A stretch of DNA of 64,000 nt from Chitinophaga chungangae (lineage in GTDB: Bacteria > Bacteroidota > Bacteroidia > Chitinophagales > Chitinophagaceae): NCBI RefSeq assembly GCF_017742215.1, contig NZ_JAGHKP010000004.1:124001-188000 (forward strand), written 5' to 3'. A program made the position numbers and the translations under genes. Position 1 is the first letter of the stretch. Every line of letters starts with the position of its first letter. The notes below the pieces were generated by a model. That model did not search any database. It was not told where the DNA came from and saw nothing but the letters and a program-made list of their open reading frames with translations. This document shows positions 1-7,680 of the stretch, piece after piece.

Positions 1-332
1 CCAAGATGGGAAATGAAAGAATGGTCGAAGTGGTGAAACAATACGGTACGGAACGTATCATGGTGAACTCCGCGGCAGACTGGGGCATCAGTGATCCGCT
101 CGCAGTGCCAAAAACCGCCGCGCTGATGTTGGAACGCGGCATTTCAAAGCCCGATGTGGAGCTTGTTACATATCGCAACGCCATCACCGCATTCGCGCAA
201 AGCGGCCAGCTCAACGAAAAGGATTTCGAACAACCCGCCGAAATAGACCAGAGCCTGAAATACAACGGCAGCACGGTTTTGCGCGGCGGCCAGCAACCCA
301 GGCCCAATAAACAATCCACGATCATACGGTAA
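1..332 (+). CDS. eboB: EboB, TatD-family metal-dependent hydrolase (3' end only)
   Basis: Only the last ~110 codons are inside the window; the gene enters from the left edge and stops with TAA at 330-332. The visible part (ERIMVNSAADWG, then DPLAVPKTAALMLERG) resembles the C-terminal part of TatD-type amidohydrolase barrels, where an Asp after a Ser/Ala-rich strand is a metal ligand. The family call leans on context: the four genes that follow are eboC, eboD, eboE and eboF in the canonical order, and eboB precedes eboC in that operon. The gap to eboC is only 44 bp, consistent with one transcript. The metal-binding N-terminal half cannot be checked here. Confidence 0.75.
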   Translation, partial: KMGNERMVEVVKQYGTERIMVNSAADWGISDPLAVPKTAALMLERGISKPDVELVTYRNAITAFAQSGQLNEKDFEQPAEIDQSLKYNGSTVLRGGQQPRPNKQSTIIR

Positions 333-376
333 CATTTTTTTCCATTGCTTTATTGTATTGAAAACCTGACTAACAC

Positions 377-1279
377 GTGAACTATATCTTCAGCAAACTG
401 ACCGGCTACCTGCGACTGATGCGCCCCGCCAATATACTGACGGCCATAACCGACATCATGGCGGGCATTGCCATTGCGGGTTTTCTCGCGCACGGGCTCG
501 CCGACGTTCAGGCTGTATTACAGGTAATTTGTCTTGCCATCGCCACCATCGGCCTTTACGGCGGCGGCGTGGTGTTCAACGATATTTTCGACGCAGCGCT
601 CGACCGCGTGGAGCGGCCCGAGCGCCCCATTCCTTCCGGCATCATTTCCAAAACGGAAGCGGTGGTGTTGGGCGTATATCTTTTGCTGCTGGGCGTGCTG
701 GCGGCTTTTACCGTGGGAGAAATTTCCGGTTTTATCGCCATCGCCATCGCCATCGCGGCATTGGTGTACGACAAATGGGGGAAACATCACAAGCTGCTGG
801 GGCCTTTCAACATGGGGCTTTGCCGTGGGCTCAACTTGCTGCTCGGCATCAGCATCCTGCCCGAATCGCTGCCCCAATACGGATGGCTGGCGCTTGTTCC
901 CATCCTGTACATCGCTTCCATCACCATGATCTCCCGCGATGAAGTGCATGGCGGAAAAAAACAGACGCTGATGCTGGCCGCGGGCGGTTACGGCATCGTA
1001 TGCGCGCTGATCTTCTGGCAGGGTTATATGAAAGGGGAAACGCTGAAAGTAAGTTTTTACCTCGCGGTGCTATTATACCTGATCCTCACCCCGCTGATCA
1101 AAGCCATGAAAGCGCCCACAGGGCCAAATATCGGCAAGGCGGTAAAAGGCGGCATCATCGGGTTGATAGCGATGAACGCCGCATGGGTGGCCGCTTTCGC
1201 GGTTACGCCCTATCCGCTCGCGGTGCTGGCTTTTCTGCCCCTGTCTATCCTTCTTTCGAAGGCCTTTTCCGTTACCTGA
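377..1279 (+). CDS. eboC: EboC, UbiA-like prenyltransferase family membrane protein
   Basis: A 300-residue polytopic membrane protein of the UbiA superfamily, which transfers prenyl groups from polyprenyl diphosphates to acceptors. The first aspartate-rich motif is visible as N68-D69-x2-D72-x3-D76 (NDIFDAALDRVERPERP), and a YDKWGK segment stands at the second motif. About eight hydrophobic segments are present. The start is taken as GTG at 377; the next in-frame ATG would remove the first 14 residues including the amphipathic lead-in. It lies second in the visible part of the ebo operon. The substrate of EboC is not known, so the prenyl acceptor cannot be named. Confidence 0.85.
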   Translation: MNYIFSKLTGYLRLMRPANILTAITDIMAGIAIAGFLAHGLADVQAVLQVICLAIATIGLYGGGVVFNDIFDAALDRVERPERPIPSGIISKTEAVVLGVYLLLLGVLAAFTVGEISGFIAIAIAIAALVYDKWGKHHKLLGPFNMGLCRGLNLLLGISILPESLPQYGWLALVPILYIASITMISRDEVHGGKKQTLMLAAGGYGIVCALIFWQGYMKGETLKVSFYLAVLLYLILTPLIKAMKAPTGPNIGKAVKGGIIGLIAMNAAWVAAFAVTPYPLAVLAFLPLSILLSKAFSVT

Positions 1280-1444
1280 GCCACTTATCCCTTTGTTTTT
1301 AAGGAAGATGCGCACATGGTTGCCATACCAACTATTTATGCCCGGAATGCATCGCCCCCGCTGTAAAAAATCACAGCCGGTAATGCTCTTTTTTGTACAT
1401 TTATCCTCTTAAAAATTCCCCGGGAACCGGGCAGGAGACTAGCT

Positions 1445-2599
1445 ATGTCGTACATTCAAAATTCTTTCAGCGTACAGTTCGAATACAAGGTTTTCTTTAC
1501 GGAACATTTATTTGACCCAGCCAATCCCGAATTTGCGGGTTTCCTGGATTCGCGCGCTGAAAAAGGCATCCGGAAAAAATTGCTTTTTATCGTAGACGAT
1601 GGGGTGACCAAAGAGCATCAAACATTGCAGGAGCAGATCACCGCTTATTGCGGCAACCTGGAGGGCTACGAACTGGTGCAGGATATTATCGTGGTGCCCG
1701 GAGGAGAGGCTTCCAAAAACGATCTGCAATTATTTTACTGGCTTGTAAATGAGATAGACCAGCACGCCATCGACCGTCATTCTTACGTGGTCGGCATCGG
1801 CGGCGGCTCCGTGCTGGACCTCGTGGGATATGTGGCGGCGGTGAGCCACCGCGGCATCAAACACATCCGCATACCCACCACCGTACTGTCGCAGAACGAT
1901 TCCGGCGTGGGCGTGAAAAACGGCATCAATTACCACGGCAAAAAGAATTTCCTCGGCACTTTCGCGCCGCCCGCGGCCGTGTTCAACGACGCGCATTTTC
2001 TCACCACGCTCGACGAGCGCGACTGGCGCTCCGGCATGATAGAAGCGGTGAAAGTGGCGCTGATCAAAGACGCCGCATTCTTCGAATGGATGGAGCAACA
2101 TGCCGCCGAACTTTCCGCTGGCGAACCGAAAAGTTTGCAATACCTTATCCGCCGTTGCGCCGAACTGCATATGCAGCATATCGGCGGCGCAGGCGACCCG
2201 TTCGAAAGCGGCTCGTCGCGCCCGCTGGACTTCGGCCACTGGAGCGCGCATAAGCTGGAACAGCTCACCGATTTCGAGCTGCGCCACGGCGAGGCAGTGT
2301 CTATCGGCATCGCGCTGGACAGCGTGTATGCATGGCTCAACGGCATGCTAGACGAAGGCTCGCTGGAAAGGATCATCCAGCTGCTGAAGAACCTGCGTTT
2401 GCCGCTGTACCATCCGCTGCTCGACATCGAGGAAGACGGCTCTTCACCCATCATGGCGGGCCTCGAGGAATTCCGCGAGCACCTGGGCGGAAGGCTCACC
2501 ATCGCGTTGCTGGAAGGCATCGGCAAGGGAAAAGAAGTGCATTCCATCGATCCGGCAACGCTGCGCAAAGCCGTGGTGATGCTGCGCGATAAATGGTAA
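1445..2599 (+). CDS. eboD: EboD, 3-dehydroquinate synthase-like cyclase
   Basis: A 384-residue protein of the sugar-phosphate cyclase (dehydroquinate synthase) superfamily. The NAD-binding GGGS motif is at residues 119-122, and the likely metal ligands are Glu200 (GMIEAVK), His265 (DFGHWSAHK) and His281 (LRHGEAV), all retained, so it should be catalytically active. Family members cyclise phosphorylated sugars to carbocycles. The divergence from housekeeping AroB and the position between eboC and eboE identify it as EboD. A 165-bp gap separates it from eboC; a weak TACATTTA resembling the -7 element lies near 1397, so a separate internal promoter is possible. Confidence 0.88.
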   Translation: MSYIQNSFSVQFEYKVFFTEHLFDPANPEFAGFLDSRAEKGIRKKLLFIVDDGVTKEHQTLQEQITAYCGNLEGYELVQDIIVVPGGEASKNDLQLFYWLVNEIDQHAIDRHSYVVGIGGGSVLDLVGYVAAVSHRGIKHIRIPTTVLSQNDSGVGVKNGINYHGKKNFLGTFAPPAAVFNDAHFLTTLDERDWRSGMIEAVKVALIKDAAFFEWMEQHAAELSAGEPKSLQYLIRRCAELHMQHIGGAGDPFESGSSRPLDFGHWSAHKLEQLTDFELRHGEAVSIGIALDSVYAWLNGMLDEGSLERIIQLLKNLRLPLYHPLLDIEEDGSSPIMAGLEEFREHLGGRLTIALLEGIGKGKEVHSIDPATLRKAVVMLRDKW

Positions 2600-2641
2600 T
2601 ACGGAAATTTTTATCGGATCAGACCAGCTAAGACTACGCAT

Positions 2642-3850
2642 ATGCATACGCCATCCGGCCACCTGACTTATTGCACCAACATTCACGCAGGCGAAAGCTG
2701 GGGGGAACATTTCGCCCAGCTTCAACAGTTCATCCCGGCAGTAAAAGCGCAGGTAAGCCCGGGCAAGCCCTTCGGTATCGGCCTGCGGCTGAGCAACCTC
2801 GCCAGCCTCGAACTTTCAAAAGAAGAGCCGCTGAACGCCTTCCGCGAATGGCTGCGGAAAAATGACTGTTACGTATACACGATGAACGGTTTCCCGTACG
2901 GCGGTTTTCACCACGAACGCGTAAAAGACCAGGTGCATACGCCGGATTGGGCCACGGCGGAACGTGTAGCCTACACCATCCGCCTGTTCCGCATCCTGGC
3001 GGCATTGCTGCCGGAAGGCATGGAAGGCGGCGTGAGCACTTCCCCGCTGTCTTACCGCCTGTGGCACCGCTGCGGCGAAGAGCACAAATCCATCATGGAA
3101 AGCGCCACGCTCAACATGCTGCTGGTAGTGGAACAATTAATAAAAATACGCCGCAGCGGAGGCCCGCTGCTTCACCTCGACGTGGAGCCGGAACCGGACG
3201 GCATGCTTGAAAATTCCAAAGAGTATATCGACTGGTATTTCCAGCACCTGCTTCCCGCGGGCGTGATCATGTTCACCGACAAATTCGGCATGACGGAAGA
3301 AGAAGCCATGCTCGCGATCAAAAATCACGTGCAGCTGTGTTACGACGTATGCCACTTCGCCGTGAGTTACGAAGACCCGAAAGTAGTACTGGAACGGTTG
3401 TATTTCTTTGGCCTGAAAGTTGGGAAGATACAGATAAGCGCCGCGCTGAAAGGACTTTTCCCGAAAGAAGGAAGAGAGCCCGTGATCAACGCGTTCGCCG
3501 CTTTTAACGAAAACATCTACCTGCACCAGGTGATCGCGCGAATGAGCAACGATCAGAAAGTGCACTACCCCGATATGCCCGCGGCGCTGGACGATGCAGG
3601 GCGGGCGGACCTCGAGGAATGGCGCGCGCATTTCCACGTGCCGGTATTCGTACAGGATTTTGGCGTGCTCACATCCACCCGCGACGATATCAGCCGCGTA
3701 TTGGCTTTGCAGGCCGCCAAACCCTTCACGCAGCACCTGGAAGTGGAAACCTACACCTGGGAAGTGCTTCCCCCCGGGTTAAAACAGGAAATGAGCGGAT
3801 CGATCGCCAGGGAGATGAAATGGGTGTTGCAACAGTTGGAATTATCCTGA
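2642..3850 (+). CDS. eboE: EboE, xylose isomerase-like TIM-barrel protein
   Basis: A 402-residue protein of the AP-endonuclease/xylose-isomerase-like barrel superfamily, called metabolite traffic protein EboE in the ebo cluster. Recognisable segments are the N-terminal strand LTYCTNIHAGESW, the metal-site-like HLDVEPEPDG near residues 178-187, and LCYDVCHFAV near 238-247. These correspond to Glu/Asp/His metal ligands in sugar epimerases. There is no signal peptide, so it is cytoplasmic. It starts 42 bp after eboD. The reaction is unknown; the fold suggests isomerisation or epimerisation of a cyclitol or sugar derivative, which is inference only. Confidence 0.85.
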   Translation: MHTPSGHLTYCTNIHAGESWGEHFAQLQQFIPAVKAQVSPGKPFGIGLRLSNLASLELSKEEPLNAFREWLRKNDCYVYTMNGFPYGGFHHERVKDQVHTPDWATAERVAYTIRLFRILAALLPEGMEGGVSTSPLSYRLWHRCGEEHKSIMESATLNMLLVVEQLIKIRRSGGPLLHLDVEPEPDGMLENSKEYIDWYFQHLLPAGVIMFTDKFGMTEEEAMLAIKNHVQLCYDVCHFAVSYEDPKVVLERLYFFGLKVGKIQISAALKGLFPKEGREPVINAFAAFNENIYLHQVIARMSNDQKVHYPDMPAALDDAGRADLEEWRAHFHVPVFVQDFGVLTSTRDDISRVLALQAAKPFTQHLEVETYTWEVLPPGLKQEMSGSIAREMKWVLQQLELS

Positions 3851-3866
3851 CAGGGCCCTAGCTTTG
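3836..3866 (+). promoter_or_regulatory. Candidate promoter for eboF
   Basis: TTG at 3836-3838 and TAGCTTTG at 3859-3866 are separated by 20 bp. This matches the Bacteroidota consensus TTG-N19/20-TAnnTTTG. It overlaps the 3' end of eboE and lies 35 bp before the eboF start, so eboF may be transcribed separately as well as from the upstream operon. Confidence 0.5.
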
Positions 3867-3901
3867 GACCGGAATTGTAACGCGAAGAAGAAAGATACAC
3901 T

Positions 3902-5272
3902 ATGAAAAAAACTGTGGTAATAGATGTGGTAGGTTTGTCTGCCGCCTTGATCGGGGAACACACGCCTTTCCTGGCAGCTTACGCAAAAAAACACCATTCA
4001 TCCGCCATTGCGCCGATGTTACCCGCAGTGACCACCGCTGTTCAATCCACCTATGTTACCGGCCAATGGCCCAGCGAGCACGGGATCGTGGGCAACGGGT
4101 GGTACGACCGCACAGACAGTGAGATCAAATTCTGGAAACAATCCAACAAGCTCGTATACGGCGAAAAGGTCTGGGAACGCGCGCGGCAGCTGCATCCCGG
4201 TTTTACCTGCTCGAAAATGTTCTGGTGGTACAATATGTATTCCAGTGCAGACTTCTCCGTTACTCCCCGCCCGCAGTATTTGTCAGACGGGCGCAAGATG
4301 CCCGACTGTTACTCGCACCCGGACACACTGCGGGACCGCCTGCAGCAGGAGCTGGGCACTTTCCCGCTGTTCCAGTTCTGGGGCCCGGGCGCCAATATCA
4401 AAAGCACGCAATGGATTGCCGACGCGTCTATCCTTACCGACAAATGGCACGATCCCAACCTTACGCTCATCTATCTCCCGCATCTCGATTATTGTTTGCA
4501 GAAATTTGGTCACGACTATACGAAAATTGCCCCCGAGCTGCAGGCGATCGATAAGGTCGTGCAGCAGCTGGTGGAATATTACGAACAACAGCAAAGCGAG
4601 ATCATCATTCTTTCCGAATACGGCATCACCAACGTCAGCAAACCCATTCACATCAACAGGCTGCTCCGCGAAAAAGGGCTGATCAACGTGCGGGTGGAAA
4701 GAGGGCTTGAACTGCTGGACGCCGGCGCTTCGCGGGCTTTTGCAGTGGCCGATCACCAGGTGGCGCATATCTACATCAACGATCCCTGCTGCCAGAAACA
4801 GGTGCGCGGGCTCCTGGAAAATATCCCGGGCGTGCAGCTGGTGCTGGACCGTGAAGGCAAACACAAACATTACCTGCACCACGAACGCAGCGGCGATTTT
4901 GTGCTGGTGGCGGATGCGGACAGCTGGTTCACTTATTATTACTGGGAAGACGATGCAAAAGCGCCCGATTTTGCGCGCATTGTGGATATCCACCGCAAAC
5001 CGGGTTACGACCCCGTGGAAATGTTCCTGGACCCGGCCGACCCTTTCGTGAAAATGAAAGTGATCGGCAAAGTGCTGAAAAAGAAATTAGGTTTCCGTTA
5101 CCTGATGGACGTGATCCCGCTGGATGCCACGCTGATCAAAGGCTCGCACGGGCGCATCGCCGAAGACCCGAAAGACCACCCGGTACTGATCACCACGCAG
5201 CCTGTAAAAGCCAATGTACAGGCGGTGGACGTGCATGATATTATTTTGCGGCATGCGGGGTTGATGGAATAA
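3902..5272 (+). CDS. eboF: EboF, alkaline phosphatase/nucleotide pyrophosphatase-family protein
   Basis: A 456-residue protein of the type I phosphodiesterase/nucleotide pyrophosphatase branch of the alkaline phosphatase superfamily. The first metal Asp is in VVIDVVG (Asp8) and the nucleophile region is LPAVTTAVQSTYVTG with Thr44/Thr45. Other recognisable segments are YLPHLDYCLQKFGHDY, ADHQVAH and KGSHGRIAED, which supply later Asp/His ligands. At the position usually occupied by a ser-asp-his-gly type motif this protein has LSEYGITN, an unusual substitution. No clear signal peptide is present, so it is probably cytoplasmic. It is the last gene of the ebo cluster and has its own candidate promoter. 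Confidence 0.85.
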   Translation: MKKTVVIDVVGLSAALIGEHTPFLAAYAKKHHSSAIAPMLPAVTTAVQSTYVTGQWPSEHGIVGNGWYDRTDSEIKFWKQSNKLVYGEKVWERARQLHPGFTCSKMFWWYNMYSSADFSVTPRPQYLSDGRKMPDCYSHPDTLRDRLQQELGTFPLFQFWGPGANIKSTQWIADASILTDKWHDPNLTLIYLPHLDYCLQKFGHDYTKIAPELQAIDKVVQQLVEYYEQQQSEIIILSEYGITNVSKPIHINRLLREKGLINVRVERGLELLDAGASRAFAVADHQVAHIYINDPCCQKQVRGLLENIPGVQLVLDREGKHKHYLHHERSGDFVLVADADSWFTYYYWEDDAKAPDFARIVDIHRKPGYDPVEMFLDPADPFVKMKVIGKVLKKKLGFRYLMDVIPLDATLIKGSHGRIAEDPKDHPVLITTQPVKANVQAVDVHDIILRHAGLME

Positions 5273-5300
5273 TCTTCCTGATAAAAGTTCCGGTTCACCT

Positions 5301-5355
5301 TAATCGGCTCAAAAAATGCCGGAAAATGAGCCGATTAGCTCCCGTAATCGGCTCA
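5301..5355. repeat. Three alternating copies of TAATCGGCTCA
   Basis: Copy 1 TAATCGGCTCA is at 5301-5311, copy 2 in inverted orientation (TGAGCCGATTA) at 5327-5337, and copy 3 in the first orientation at 5345-5355. All are exact 11-mers. In RNA, copy 2 could pair with copy 1 (15-nt loop) or with copy 3 (7-nt loop) but not both. No T-run follows either hairpin, so a plain terminator is unlikely. The element lies between eboF and the Gfo/Idh gene. Confidence 0.7.
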
Positions 5356-5422
5356 CGGTTCTTCGTTTATGTCCCGCTCATCTATTTTACCCCGATAATT
5401 TCCCATTCATTCATTACATTTA

Positions 5423-5438
5423 TTGCAACCGATTGCTG
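5423..5438. promoter_or_regulatory. LacI-type operator-like palindrome upstream of Gfo/Idh gene
   Basis: TTGCAACCGATTGCTG matches the general LacI/GalR-family form TTGCAAnCGnTTGCAA at 14 of 16 positions, with the central CG. It lies 82 bp before the Gfo/Idh start. A better copy of the same form lies at 17689-17706 upstream of a DUF1080 gene. Confidence 0.4.
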
Positions 5439-5519
5439 TTAAAAGGGACAAGGGTTTCAGGCCCGTCCGCCACGTTATACAGATACGGTTAGCAGAAGCA
5501 CCATCAATTTATTATTCTT

Positions 5520-6854
5520 ATGAAAAGGAGAGACTTTCTGAAGACCGGCGCCATGGCCGGCGTTGGGGCGGGCATTACCGTCCTCAACTTCCCCGTTTTC
5601 GGTAAAAACGCCCCGAGCAACAAACTCGTGATCGGGATGATGGGGGTAAACTCACGCGGCAACTGGCTGGCCAAAGTGGCGTCCAAACTGCCGAACGCGG
5701 AAGTGGGATTTATTTGCGATGTGGACGACAAAGCCGCTGAAAAGGGCCTCAAAGCCGTCAGCCAGCAGGCGCGCAAGCCCGAAGTGCTGAAAGACGTGCG
5801 GAAGATGCTGGAACGCAAAGACCTTGACGCCGTAATGATCGCCGCGCCGGACCACTGGCATGCGCCCGCGGCCATTATGGCCTGCGCCGCCGGCAAACAC
5901 GTGTACGTTGAAAAACCCGTGGGGCACAACCCGCGCGAAGGCGAAATGGTGGTGGAAGCTGCGGCCAAATACAAACGTACCGTGCAAATGGGCAACCAGC
6001 GCCGTTCCTGGCCGAATATGCGCCAGGCGTACAAGGAAATTCATGAAGACGGCATTCTCGGCCGCGTATTCTTCGCCCGCGGCTGGTATGTAAACGACCG
6101 CAAGCCGATCGGCGTCGGCAAAAAAGTGCCCGTGCCTTCCAACCTCGACTGGAACCTCTGGCAGGGCCCCGCGCCCCGCCGCGATTATATCGACAACGTA
6201 GTGCACTACGACTGGCACTGGCGCTGGGTTTGGGGGACCGGCGAAGCCTGCAACAACGGCACCCACGAAGTGGATTGCATGCGCTGGTTCCTCGGCGTGG
6301 ATTATCCCACCTCCGTAACCTCCGCCGGCGGCCGTTTCGCCTATTCCGGCGACGATTGGGAAACGCCCGATACGCAAACCATCACATTCAACTTCGAAGG
6401 CAACCGCGCCATTGTTTGGGAAGGCCGCAGCTCGCACCCCTACAGGCTGGAAGGCTCGGGCCGCGGGTTTACCATTTTTGGTGAAAAAGGCTCCCTTTAC
6501 TGCGACGGCGGCGACAGCTATAAGATCCTCGACCTTAAAGGCGCCGTGGTGAAAGAAGTGAAGGAAACAAAAAACGACAACCGCGACGCCACCAACGTGG
6601 TAAGCCCGGCCGGCGAATTCCTCGACGCCGTGCATATCAGCAACTGGATGGAAGCCATCCGCGGTAACGCAAAACTGAACTACGGCATCCTGGAAGGCAG
6701 CAAAAGCGTGCTGCTGTGCCACCTGGGCAACATTTCCCAGCGCACGGGCTCAGTGATCGCCACCGATCCTAAAAACGGGCATATTCTGCATAACAAGGAA
6801 GCAGCGCAGCTTTGGAGCCGTACCTACGAAAAGGGATGGGAACCCAAAGTATAA
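5520..6854 (+). CDS. Gfo/Idh/MocA family oxidoreductase with Tat signal
   Basis: A 444-residue NAD(P)-dependent oxidoreductase. The N-terminus MKRRDFLKTGAMAGVGAG is a twin-arginine signal, so the folded enzyme is probably exported with its cofactor. The dinucleotide-binding region is IGMMGVNSRGNW (residues 39-49), and the family EKP motif is at residues 131-133 (VYVEKPVGHNP). The C-terminal substrate domain contains WHWRWVWGTGEACNNGTHEVD. Family members oxidise or reduce sugars, and exported Bacteroidota members can form 3-keto-glycosides. It is monocistronic, closed by a strong terminator, and carries a LacI-like palindrome upstream. The substrate is unknown. Confidence 0.9.
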   Translation: MKRRDFLKTGAMAGVGAGITVLNFPVFGKNAPSNKLVIGMMGVNSRGNWLAKVASKLPNAEVGFICDVDDKAAEKGLKAVSQQARKPEVLKDVRKMLERKDLDAVMIAAPDHWHAPAAIMACAAGKHVYVEKPVGHNPREGEMVVEAAAKYKRTVQMGNQRRSWPNMRQAYKEIHEDGILGRVFFARGWYVNDRKPIGVGKKVPVPSNLDWNLWQGPAPRRDYIDNVVHYDWHWRWVWGTGEACNNGTHEVDCMRWFLGVDYPTSVTSAGGRFAYSGDDWETPDTQTITFNFEGNRAIVWEGRSSHPYRLEGSGRGFTIFGEKGSLYCDGGDSYKILDLKGAVVKEVKETKNDNRDATNVVSPAGEFLDAVHISNWMEAIRGNAKLNYGILEGSKSVLLCHLGNISQRTGSVIATDPKNGHILHNKEAAQLWSRTYEKGWEPKV

Positions 6855-6857
6855 GAA

Positions 6858-6890
6858 AAAGGGCCGCGAACGACGCGGCCCTTTCTTTTT
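6858..6890 (+). terminator. Rho-independent terminator after Gfo/Idh gene
   Basis: Stem GGGCCGCG (6861-6868) and CGCGGCCC (6874-6881) with a 5-nt loop, extended by AAA/TTT, then TTTCTTTTT. It begins 4 bp after the stop codon. Confidence 0.9.
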
Positions 6891-7015
6891 GTAATTGTAT
6901 TATTTAATTATTAAATTGGCTCCTGCGGTTTTTACCGGTCAACCAAAAGCTGAATATTTGCCCCGCGGAAATCACCACACCGCACTACGGCAACCATTTA
7001 AAATGTAGGATCAGC

Positions 7016-7612
7016 ATGTCTTCCAGGGAGTATGAAGAAATATTATTAGTGGACGCATTAAGGGAGAACGACGTTACGGCGTTCGACGCCCTGTACCGCC
7101 TGTATTTTCCTTCCGTATATGCCAACATCCTCCGCCTCGTGCGGGAACCTTCCGCTGCGCAGGACATTGTGCAGGAGGTATTTCTCCGTCTCTGGGAAAA
7201 AAGGCACACCCTGAAAGCCGGCTCCACCGCGGGCAACTGGCTGTTCGTGGTAAGCTACAACCGTTCCGTGAACCATCTTCGCACCGCGCTGCGCCAGCGT
7301 TTGCAGATGGAAGGTTTCGCCGGCCAGGCCGATATATGGGCCGCGAACGAATGCGATCAGATGGAACTGCAGCTGGAAATGCTCGAAAAAGCCATCGAAC
7401 AGCTGCCGCCGCAGCGAAAAAAAGCGTTCCTGCTTTGTAAAATGGAAGGGAAAACCTACGCCGAAGCAGCATCAGAACTGCAGATCTCCCACAATACCGT
7501 AAAAGAACATATCTCCAAGGCCAGCCGTTTTATTCATGAATACGTGCGCCTGCAGCCCGAATGGCAAACCCTCGCCATAGGCCTGCCGCTTACCCTCGTT
7601 TATTTTTCCTGA
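7016..7612 (+). CDS. ECF-type RNA polymerase sigma factor
   Basis: A 198-residue sigma-70 family protein with region 2 (FDALYRLYFPSVYANILRLV, then QDIVQEVFLRLWEK) and region 4 (LPPQRKKAFLLCKMEGKTY, then the helix-turn-helix ISHNTVKEHISKA). Length and architecture fit the Bacteroidota ECF sigma factors that act with FecR-type anti-sigma factors. The next genes are fecR, susC and susD in the same direction, so it probably directs transcription of this uptake locus in response to substrate binding by the STN-containing receptor. ATG at 7016 gives a full region 2 and is preceded by non-coding sequence. Confidence 0.92.
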   Translation: MSSREYEEILLVDALRENDVTAFDALYRLYFPSVYANILRLVREPSAAQDIVQEVFLRLWEKRHTLKAGSTAGNWLFVVSYNRSVNHLRTALRQRLQMEGFAGQADIWAANECDQMELQLEMLEKAIEQLPPQRKKAFLLCKMEGKTYAEAASELQISHNTVKEHISKASRFIHEYVRLQPEWQTLAIGLPLTLVYFS

Positions 7613-7680
7613 AAAATTTTTCTTCCCCCGACCCCCCTTTTTATTTCCACCGGTGTATTTATTTCAAAAGGTACCTGATC

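Noticed and set aside
1445..2599. Calling the cyclase housekeeping aroB
   Set aside because: No shikimate genes are adjacent, whereas all neighbours are ebo genes in canonical order.
5301..5337. Hairpin after eboF read as a terminator
   Set aside because: The stem is good but no T-run follows and a third repeat copy lies downstream; a regulatory array fits better.
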